A stretch of DNA of 6,773 nucleotides, from the NCBI GenBank assembly GCA_003453515.1, contig DMLD01000026.1:1-6773 (forward strand), given 5' to 3'. The first letter of the stretch is position 1. Every line of letters starts with the position of its first letter. The notes beneath the pieces were generated by a model. The model was given only the letters and a program-made list of their open reading frames with translations, had not been told where the DNA came from and did not search any database. Positions 1-4,622 of the stretch are shown here, in pieces. The stretch comes from Lachnospiraceae bacterium. Lineage in GTDB: Bacteria > Bacillota > Clostridia > Lachnospirales > Lachnospiraceae. The position numbers were made by a program, and so were the translations under genes.

Positions 1-398
1 TTGGACTGTATCTGCATGCTCTCCTCGGGTCCCATAAATATCCTGTGTCCGTCTATGTGAGAACGAAACTGAACTCCCTGCTCGGATATTTTTCTCATTT
101 CTGCGAGAGAAAATACCTGAAAGCCGCCGGAATCCGTAAGTATCGGTCTGTGCCAGTTCATGAAGGCATGAAGCCCGCCGAGCTCCTTTACTACTGTGTC
201 TCCCGGTCGCAGATGAAGATGATATGTATTGCACAGCTCTACCTGAGTTCCTATCCCTTCGAGATCGATCGACGAGACCGCACCCTTGATGGCAGCCACG
301 GTCCCGACATTCATAAATACCGGAGTCTCGATATCCCCGTGCGGCGTCGTCATGTGTGCTGACTTCGCCCTTCCGTCCGTAGCTGTTATACTGTACAA
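1..398 (-). CDS. tgt: Queuine/preQ1 tRNA-guanine transglycosylase, N-terminal part (runs off the left edge)
   Basis: Tgt exchanges guanine 34 in the anticodon of GUN tRNAs (Asp, Asn, His, Tyr) for the queuosine precursor preQ1 in bacteria. The visible 132 codons match the family N-terminus. They include TTPHGDIETPVFMNVGTVAA near residues 17-36, NTYHLHLRPGD near 57-67, and TDSGGFQVFSL near 88-98, whose Asp89 corresponds to the active-site aspartate of the family. VQFRSHIDG follows. The usual protein is about 370-380 residues, so roughly two thirds lie outside the window, including the zinc site and the nucleophilic Asp. The start is TTG at 398: an in-frame TAA lies directly upstream, GGAGGGAG sits at good spacing, and the protein then begins MYSITATDGRAKS, as Tgt proteins do. 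A downstream ATG at 353 would cut off this conserved segment. The gene follows the SEC-C gene after 31 bp and is probably cotranscribed with it. Confidence 0.96.
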   Translation of the reverse strand, partial: MYSITATDGRAKSAHMTTPHGDIETPVFMNVGTVAAIKGAVSSIDLEGIGTQVELCNTYHLHLRPGDTVVKELGGLHAFMNWHRPILTDSGGFQVFSLAEMRKISEQGVQFRSHIDGHRIFMGPEESMQIQS

Positions 399-403
399 TT
401 ATA

Positions 404-411
404 CTCCCTCC
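404..411 (-). promoter_or_regulatory. Ribosome binding site that fixes the TTG start of tgt
   Basis: On the minus strand GGAGGGAG is followed after 5 nt by TTG (398-396). A TAA at 401-399 blocks any longer reading frame. No other start with a ribosome site precedes the conserved Tgt N-terminus. Confidence 0.85.
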
Positions 412-429
412 GAATTTACATTATTAGCC

Positions 430-939
430 TCACGCGCGTCCGCAGCAATGCTTGTACTTCTTGCCCGAACCGCACGGACAGGGATCGTTGCGTCCGACCT
501 TCGGCGTCTCCCTGCGTATGGTGGTCGAGAGCTTCTGCTCCTTATATAGCTCCTTGCGTCTTGACTCGCTAAGTATGTCATCCCACTCGGGAAGCCCGTA
601 GAGCCACTCCGCGTTGCAGTCGACCATATTTTTATATAAGAGCTCGTAGTCATAATCAAGCTTTACAGGCGTATCCTCCTCCATCTCCTCGATGGGGTTG
701 GGCTCCTTCAGGCTGTCGTTGGTCCCGTCCAAAAATCCGACCATCATCGAAAGCGGAACATCGTATTTTTCCGAAAGCTCCTTTACGGTCCCGCTCACCA
801 CCTCGCCGGGTGCCGACAAAAGCTGCTTGTATATACCCTTTTCAAGCTCGAAGTACTTCGACCACATCTTCTGTCCTTCCTTTGAGGTCTGCATCTCCTC
901 GCTGTATGCGTAATCACGCCAATCCTGTAGCAATGCCAT
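430..939 (-). CDS. SEC-C motif protein of unknown function (169 aa)
   Basis: The last 20 or so residues form a textbook SEC-C zinc motif, [18 protein letters not shown], with Cys154, Cys156, Cys165 and Cys166 as likely zinc ligands. The motif is named after the C-terminus of SecA, where it contacts SecB and the ribosome, but it also ends many unrelated small proteins. The remainder (residues 1-145) is acidic and rich in Trp, Tyr and Glu, has no predicted membrane segment or signal peptide, and is probably helical. I do not recognise a catalytic domain in it. The start ATG at 939 has AGGAGG at 953-948, 8 nt away. A terminator hairpin lies just upstream and tgt follows 31 bp downstream, suggesting a two-gene unit or read-through from the small gene upstream. 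I see no convincing promoter between 940 and 984. The family assignment is secure and the function unknown. Confidence 0.9.
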   Translation of the reverse strand: MALLQDWRDYAYSEEMQTSKEGQKMWSKYFELEKGIYKQLLSAPGEVVSGTVKELSEKYDVPLSMMVGFLDGTNDSLKEPNPIEEMEEDTPVKLDYDYELLYKNMVDCNAEWLYGLPEWDDILSESRRKELYKEQKLSTTIRRETPKVGRNDPCPCGSGKKYKHCCGRA

Positions 940-984
940 GATATAATCCTCCTGATATCTGTTCTAAAATGCTCTGCGATAAAT

Positions 985-1019
985 AAAACGAGACCTCCCC
1001 CACGGATCGGTCCCGTTTT
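985..1019 (-). terminator. Rho-independent terminator after the 43-aa membrane peptide gene
   Basis: An 11-bp stem (985-995 with 1009-1019, one G-U wobble in the minus transcript) encloses a 13-nt loop. On the minus strand the stem ends in CGTTTT followed by ATTTAT, a good U-tract. The other strand also has a T-rich run (TTTTCTTATTCTTCTT), so it may act in both directions. It begins right after the stop codon of the small gene. Confidence 0.75.
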
Positions 1020-1020
1020 C

Positions 1021-1152
1021 TTATTCTTCTTCCTTGATCGTGTCGGATACTGCTCCTCCGATGACACCGCCGACTACCGAAGCAACAACTATGATCGCGA
1101 TGATCACGATCCCGACTACCACACCTATTCCTATAGCAAGTTCTGTTGTCAT
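1021..1152 (-). CDS. Small single-pass membrane peptide, 43 aa, unknown function
   Basis: The start at 1152 gives 43 codons and a TAA at 1023-1021. The peptide opens MTTELAIGIG, continues with a hydrophobic stretch of about 25 Val/Ile/Gly/Ala residues (roughly 5-35), and ends with a charged tail SDTIKEEE. That gives one transmembrane helix with spaced glycines (G10, G14, then GGVIGG at 28-33), a pattern that favours helix packing. An AAAGG/GGCAGG ribosome site lies 8-15 nt upstream. A candidate extended -10 promoter (1182-1210) and a strong terminator (985-1019) flank it, so it looks like a self-contained transcription unit between apt and the SEC-C gene. I do not recognise a family. It could be a small regulatory membrane protein, and a type I toxin-like peptide is possible, although no antisense RNA promoter was seen. 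Confidence 0.7.
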   Translation of the reverse strand: MTTELAIGIGVVVGIVIIAIIVVASVVGGVIGGAVSDTIKEEE

Positions 1153-1181
1153 CTGTATACCTGCCTTTCACGTTTACCAAA

Positions 1182-1210
1182 ATCATACCATAACTGCTTT
1201 GAAAAAGCAA
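1182..1210 (-). promoter_or_regulatory. Candidate extended -10 promoter for the 43-aa peptide gene
   Basis: On the minus strand TTGCTT (1210-1205), a 17-nt spacer and TATGAT (1187-1182) preceded by TGG form an extended -10 promoter. The expected start near 1175 leaves a leader of about 22 nt. The -35 matches the consensus only in TTG, and the -10 matches 5 of 6. The -35 lies inside a short hairpin, TGCTTT/AAAGCA (1195-1209), which lacks a U-tract and so is a poor terminator for apt. Confidence 0.5.
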
Positions 1211-1214
1211 CACT

Positions 1215-1739
1215 TTACTTTCCCTCATAGGTAATGACGGAATCGACATCATAGCCCTTGAGCTTCTCCCTGCCGTTGAGCCCCGCAAGCTCTATCAAAA
1301 ATACCGCCTTCACCACTTCACCGCCAAGCCTCTCGATCAGGTCTATGGCGGCACGTATCGTACCTCCGGTCGCGATGAGATCATCGACTATGATAGCCCG
1401 CTGACCCTTGCTTATGGCATCCACGTGCATCTCGAGCGTTGCTTTGCCGTACTCCAGCTCGTACTCCTTCTCTATGGTCTCGCACGGAAGCTTGCCCTTC
1501 TTCCTCACCAGTACAAACGGCTTACCCAGTGCGTATGCCAGTGGCGCGCCGAATATAAAGCCTCTTGACTCCGCTCCCACGACGACGTCAAAATCGACTC
1601 CGTCAAGAAGCTTCAGCAGCTCGTCGATCGCCAGCTTAAAACCATCAGCATCCGATAAAACTGTCGTTATATCTCGAAATATGATACCTTCTTCCGGAAA
1701 ATCCGGAATGCTTCTTACATAATCCTCTAGCTTCTTCAT
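1215..1739 (-). CDS. apt: Adenine phosphoribosyltransferase
   Basis: Apt converts adenine and PRPP to AMP and pyrophosphate in the cytoplasm (purine salvage). At 174 residues it has the normal length. Visible hallmarks are the N-terminal IPDFPEEGIIFRDIT (11-25), VVGAESRGFIFGAPLA (53-68), the flexible loop FVLVRKKGKLP (75-85) and the PRPP-binding motif IIVDDLIATGGT (116-127), with the two Asp and the ATGGT loop intact. The start ATG at 1739 is chosen because AGGAGG lies 4 nt upstream. An in-frame ATG at 1757 precedes that ribosome site and would add an untypical MRSGGK. The gene is separated from the DUF4430 gene by a strong hairpin that coincides with the candidate apt promoter, so it is probably transcribed on its own. 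No clear terminator follows it. Confidence 0.97.
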   Translation of the reverse strand: MKKLEDYVRSIPDFPEEGIIFRDITTVLSDADGFKLAIDELLKLLDGVDFDVVVGAESRGFIFGAPLAYALGKPFVLVRKKGKLPCETIEKEYELEYGKATLEMHVDAISKGQRAIIVDDLIATGGTIRAAIDLIERLGGEVVKAVFLIELAGLNGREKLKGYDVDSVITYEGK

Positions 1740-1743
1740 CTTT

Positions 1744-1749
1744 CCTCCT
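1744..1749 (-). promoter_or_regulatory. Ribosome binding site that decides the apt start
   Basis: AGGAGG followed by AAAG and ATG (1739-1737). Because this site lies within the first codons of the longer frame that would begin at 1757, the shorter start is preferred. Confidence 0.85.
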
Positions 1750-1767
1750 GATCTCACTCATCTAAAA

Positions 1768-1800
1768 TAAGGATACACTGATTTAATCAGTGTATCCTTA
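1768..1800 (-). terminator. Perfect 33-nt inverted repeat: terminator of the DUF362-DUF4430 unit, possibly also an apt operator
   Basis: Two 16-nt arms, TAAGGATACACTGATT (1768-1783) and its exact complement (1785-1800), surround one base. In minus-strand RNA the hairpin is followed by TTTTAG, a short U-tract, so it should stop transcripts coming from the DUF4430 gene. Its right edge is the last base of the candidate apt -10 box, and the expected apt start (about 1793) falls inside it. It could therefore also be bound by a repressor as a symmetric operator. The terminator role is the safer reading; the operator role is inference. Confidence 0.7.
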
Positions 1801-1828
1801 GTATACCACACGTGCACCCCTCATGCAA
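1800..1828 (-). promoter_or_regulatory. apt: Candidate extended -10 promoter for apt
   Basis: On the minus strand TTGCAT (1828-1823), a 17-nt spacer and TATACT (1805-1800) preceded by TGG. The design is nearly the same as at 1182-1210. It begins 2 bp after the DUF4430 stop codon. The -35 is weak (TTG only) and the -10 matches 5 of 6. Confidence 0.5.
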
Positions 1829-1830
1829 GA

Positions 1831-2667
1831 CTATATCACATAATCATAAAAAAACACTATCTCGTCTCCCGGCGCTATCTCATATTTACTGCACCCGACT
1901 CCCGGCAGCACTCCGTTCACGCTGTACTTCCAGCCGCTCTGCCCTCCGCAGTCAAACTCATAGAGATTACCTATCCCGCTCACATACCATGTGTCGTAGA
2001 TCGGGGTGTACTTTGAGTCGAGGAGTATCCCTTCCTTATCGCATATGGAGCTCAGCGCATCAAACACGGACTCTCCCTTTTTATATCTTCTCTTTCCGCT
2101 GAAAAATATACCGTTCTCCGGTATCACATCGTCAAGCCCGTCTCTCCACAGCTCGGGCTTATCAAGTATCCTCAGACACTCTATCTTGAACGAATATTCC
2201 CTTGTCGCCCCGTTTGACGACGGTGCGGGCGTCTTCGTCGCCCCCGGAGATGGCGTATGGCTTTTGCGCGGCTTAACATCACCGGAGCTGCTCCCCTTAT
2301 CCTTGATCGTCTTGGAGCTTTGCCCGGAAGTCATCCCCTGTTTGGGACTGCCGTCATCGGCAGACCCGTTGTCAGCCTCCCCGGTCGTCCCCAAGGACTC
2401 ATCAGCCGTATCTCCGCCCGGCGTCAGGACAGTATCATCAGCCTCATCCTCGTCCGGTGTCAGGGCAGCGTCCGCAGCCATACCTGTTGCCGAAGCATTT
2501 TTCTCGACCTGTACCAGCGCCTCCTCGCCGGCGTATCCGGGCTCCGACTTCGATACACTGCCTATCCCGAAGCCGACCAGAAGTGCCGCGATGATCACCC
2601 ACGCCGATACTATCAGTATAAGGGGTTTATGATTTTTTATAAATTCCTTTGAATCATTTCTATTCAC
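1831..2667 (-). CDS. Membrane-anchored DUF4430 (transcobalamin-like C-terminal domain) protein, 278 aa
   Basis: Residues 1-13 are charged, 15-38 form one hydrophobic segment (PLILIVSAWVIIAALLVGFG), and 40-155 are a low-complexity linker rich in Asp, Ser, Thr, Gly and Pro. Residues 157-277 match the DUF4430 fold related to the C-terminal domain of transcobalamin and intrinsic factor: GESVFDALSSIC, YVSGIGNLYEFDCG, GWKYSVNG and a final PGDEIVFFYDY. The likely topology is N-terminus inside, with the globular domain on the outer face on a flexible stalk. Such domains occur in bacterial surface proteins and some lie near cobalamin uptake genes, but the ligand here is unknown. The start is GTG at 2667, sharing GTGA with the stop of the DUF362 gene, with AGGACAGG upstream. 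This implies translational coupling. No earlier in-frame ATG exists and the next ATG (codon 63) would remove the anchor. The unit ends in a strong hairpin. Confidence 0.88.
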   Translation of the reverse strand: MNRNDSKEFIKNHKPLILIVSAWVIIAALLVGFGIGSVSKSEPGYAGEEALVQVEKNASATGMAADAALTPDEDEADDTVLTPGGDTADESLGTTGEADNGSADDGSPKQGMTSGQSSKTIKDKGSSSGDVKPRKSHTPSPGATKTPAPSSNGATREYSFKIECLRILDKPELWRDGLDDVIPENGIFFSGKRRYKKGESVFDALSSICDKEGILLDSKYTPIYDTWYVSGIGNLYEFDCGGQSGWKYSVNGVLPGVGCSKYEIAPGDEIVFFYDYVI

Positions 2668-3794
2668 GATAGCCTGTCCTTAACAAATCTATAAATATCT
2701 TCTTCTTTCGGAGGGCATCCCGGTATATATGCGTCAAACAGTCTACAGCAGTTACCTATACCCAGCTCTCCGTGCCTGCCGCGATGTCCCTGACCTATCG
2801 AGATGCGCCCGATATCTTCGGACAGAATCCCTTCCTCCTTCAGGCGGTACAGCGCTCCGACAAAGCTTCCGTAGCAGGCGGAGCACGAATCTATATCCTC
2901 GATGGCATACGAGACATCCAACACCCTGTTCTCGGGCTTAAACGTCGTCTCATAGGGATCGGGAGACGTCACATCAAACGAGCTTATGACCTCGCCCAAC
3001 TCATTGATGACAGTCACCCTTCCGCCGTCAGGCTCCGTACTTCCCGCACCGAGGCTCTCAGCCAAACCTATATACGGTACCTCCGATATGTCATAGCCCA
3101 AAAGCCTGCAAGCATAGGCATCGACAAACACAGGATCCGCCGCAACCATAACACAGTCCGCCTTGACAGGATTGCCTCCCTCCTCGAAATCAAGGTCGCC
3201 GCAGATATGGTCTACCACTATGAGATCCTGTCTGATCCCCATTGCCAAATGCGCAATGGGCTTGTGAAGTCCCATGGTATGAAACCTTCTCTTCTCGGAA
3301 TTCGGTATAAGTCCCTTCATGTTTTTCAGGGCGCATGTGATCCTGGTCTGACAGTGTCCCTTAAGCACGGGGACATTTATCATAAAGTCGATCCCGTCCA
3401 CGATGTCACAGATGTTTAGCTCCATCCCGGCACAGTCCGATCCATGAAAGGTATCCTTCTGCGTGTCGTAAAACCTGACATCGTATTTCTCACACAGAGC
3501 CCTGTAGCCACAGATCTCGTAGGCATCACCGGTTTTGTCTCCGACCCACGAGCCCTCCGTTATCACCAGATTGCGATAGCCGTGAGAGTGCAGATAGCAT
3601 ATGATACCCTCCACTATCTCCGGATGGGTGGTCGCCCCGTAGTCGGCGGGCGAGGCGGTGACAAGGTTCGGCTTGATGCCTATGCACATATCCTTATCCG
3701 AAAGCATATCCGAGAGTCCGGCATATTCAAGGAGCGACTCAGTCATCTCCTTCGGGTCATCCCCGTATCTTTTAATAATAACATTTTTATTCAT
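2664..3794 (-). CDS. DUF362 domain protein with C-terminal cysteine motif (likely Fe-S), 376 aa
   Basis: This is a complete DUF362 protein. It has IKPNLVTASPADYGATTHPEI (40-60), FMINVPVLKGHCQTRITCALKNMKGLIP with EKRRFHTMGLH just after it, and a VAADPVFVDAYACRLLGY segment. The last 75 residues add Cys304 and Cys307 (CSAC), Cys349-350 (GNCC) and Cys360 in PGCPP. That spacing recalls the cluster-binding cysteines of NuoB and hydrogenase small subunits, so a [4Fe-4S] cluster is plausible (inference). No signal peptide or membrane segment is seen, so it is probably cytoplasmic. The biochemical role of DUF362 is not settled. The start ATG at 3794 lacks a ribosome site and lies only 7-8 nt past a perfect TATAAT, suggesting leaderless or near-leaderless translation. 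The gene overlaps the DUF4430 gene by 4 nt and is divergent from larB. Confidence 0.92.
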   Translation of the reverse strand: MNKNVIIKRYGDDPKEMTESLLEYAGLSDMLSDKDMCIGIKPNLVTASPADYGATTHPEIVEGIICYLHSHGYRNLVITEGSWVGDKTGDAYEICGYRALCEKYDVRFYDTQKDTFHGSDCAGMELNICDIVDGIDFMINVPVLKGHCQTRITCALKNMKGLIPNSEKRRFHTMGLHKPIAHLAMGIRQDLIVVDHICGDLDFEEGGNPVKADCVMVAADPVFVDAYACRLLGYDISEVPYIGLAESLGAGSTEPDGGRVTVINELGEVISSFDVTSPDPYETTFKPENRVLDVSYAIEDIDSCSACYGSFVGALYRLKEEGILSEDIGRISIGQGHRGRHGELGIGNCCRLFDAYIPGCPPKEEDIYRFVKDRLS

Positions 3795-3801
3795 GTCATG
3801 T

Positions 3802-3830
3802 ATTATACACTAATTTATATCGTTAGGCAA
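3802..3830 (-). promoter_or_regulatory. Strong candidate promoter of the DUF362-DUF4430 unit
   Basis: On the minus strand TTGCCT (3830-3825, 4 of 6), a 17-nt spacer and a perfect TATAAT (3807-3802). The expected first base falls at 3796-3794, that is 0-2 nt before the ATG at 3794, so there is no room for a leader with a ribosome site. Confidence 0.65.
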
Positions 3831-3834
3831 CCGC

Positions 3835-3848
3835 AAAGATTTTTCTTT
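3835..3848. repeat. Short inverted repeat between the divergent -35 boxes
   Basis: AAAGA-TTTT-TCTTT lies in the 15-bp space separating the two divergent -35 boxes and reaches 3 bp into the larB -35. It could be a binding site shared by both promoters or merely an AT-rich upstream element. Its shortness makes chance occurrence possible. Confidence 0.25.
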
Positions 3849-3874
3849 ACAATGTTTTATTTTTATAGTACGAT
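3846..3874 (+). promoter_or_regulatory. larB: Candidate promoter of larB
   Basis: TTTACA (3846-3851, 5 of 6), a 17-nt spacer and TACGAT (3869-3874, 4 of 6). The predicted start near 3881 gives a leader of about 67 nt. TATAGT at 3864-3869 is a better -10 but has no suitable -35. Confidence 0.4.
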
Positions 3875-3907
3875 GGTCAGGAAAGCATATATGTAACAAT
3901 GCAGCAT

Positions 3908-3925
3908 AAGGCTTAATGAAGCCTT
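3908..3925 (+). repeat. Hairpin in the larB leader
   Basis: AAGGCTT-AATG-AAGCCTT forms a perfect 7-bp stem with a 4-nt loop, followed by TCATTTCAC and then the AGGGGG ribosome site of larB at 3935-3940. It could be a weak attenuator or an RNA-stabilising hairpin. The following T-run is interrupted, so strong termination is unlikely. Confidence 0.4.
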
Positions 3926-3947
3926 TCATTTCACAGGGGGATATAAA

Positions 3948-4622
3948 ATGGCAGATTACGAAGAACTCGGCTTTGCAAAGCCTGACACAGGGCGCGATAA
4001 AAGAACGGGCTTTCCCGAGGTCATATTCTGTCAGGGCAAGCCTGATGAATATCTGGTAAATATCTATAAAAATATGTACGAGCGCGATGGCAAGGTGTTC
4101 GGAACCAGAGCAAGCCTAAGACAGTACGAGCTCGTAAAGCAGGTCATACCTGATATAACCTATGACGAGGTCTCAAAGATACTTAAGGTATCCGATGACA
4201 AAGACGGGCTTATCGGCGAGATCGCGGTTTGTACTGCCGGCACTGCCGATATTCCTGTAGCCGAGGAGGCGGCACAGACCGCGGAGTACTTCGGAACAAG
4301 GGTCGCAAGATACTACGACATCGGCGTCAGCGGTCTTCATCGTCTGCTCGACAAGCTTGACGATATCAGAAGGGCTAACTGTGTTATAGCCGTCGCCGGG
4401 ATGGAGGGAGCACTTGCCAGCGTACTGGGCGGTCAGCTGAAAAATCCTGTCATAGCCGTTCCCACATCCGTGGGCTATGGTGCCAACTTGGGCGGTATCT
4501 CGGCACTCCTTACAATGATAAATTCCTGCGCCAACTCCGTGTCCGTCGTAAACATTGACAACGGCTATGGCGCAGGATATATAGCTACCCAGATAAACCG
4601 GCTCGCGTGCGGTATATCATGA
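3948..4622 (+). CDS. larB: Nickel-pincer cofactor biosynthesis protein LarB (NaAD carboxylase/hydrolase)
   Basis: LarB carboxylates the pyridinium ring of nicotinic acid adenine dinucleotide and releases AMP, giving the bis-carboxylated mononucleotide that LarE then sulfurates and LarC loads with nickel. The N-terminal part has the typical LGFAKPDTGRDKRTGFPEVIFCQGKP. The PurE-like domain spans about 91-224, with GTADIPVAEEAAQTAE, DIGVSGLHRLLD, VAGMEGALASVLGG, NPVIAVPTSVGYGA and INSCANSVSVVNIDNGYGAG. Glu153 and Cys194 are 41 residues apart, the same spacing as the Glu and Cys I recall as important in the Lactiplantibacillus plantarum enzyme. The length of 224 fits the family. The start ATG has AGGGGG 7 nt upstream. 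No larC or larE is in the window, and the next gene is convergent with overlapping ends, so larB appears monocistronic. Confidence 0.95.
   Translation: MADYEELGFAKPDTGRDKRTGFPEVIFCQGKPDEYLVNIYKNMYERDGKVFGTRASLRQYELVKQVIPDITYDEVSKILKVSDDKDGLIGEIAVCTAGTADIPVAEEAAQTAEYFGTRVARYYDIGVSGLHRLLDKLDDIRRANCVIAVAGMEGALASVLGGQLKNPVIAVPTSVGYGANLGGISALLTMINSCANSVSVVNIDNGYGAGYIATQINRLACGIS

Noticed and set aside
1195..1209. Hairpin TGCTTT/AAAGCA after apt as a terminator
   Set aside because: Only 6 bp and no U-tract on either strand. It more likely coincides with the -35 of the next gene.
2006..2632. Plus-strand open frame of 208 codons opposite the DUF4430 gene
   Set aside because: A shadow of the low-complexity linker, rich in Ser/Pro/Ala with no recognisable domain.
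2772..3419. Plus-strand open frame of 215 codons opposite the DUF362 gene
   Set aside because: The minus strand carries a complete, motif-rich DUF362 protein. The plus frame is basic and compositionally odd and has no ribosome site.
3444..3896. Plus-strand frame of 150 codons running into the larB upstream region
   Set aside because: It overlaps the DUF362 start and both promoters, shows no known motif, and larB has its own clear start.
3881..3947. Riboswitch (for example nickel or cobalamin) in the larB leader
   Set aside because: The leader of about 67 nt holds only a 7-bp hairpin and lacks any conserved riboswitch core.
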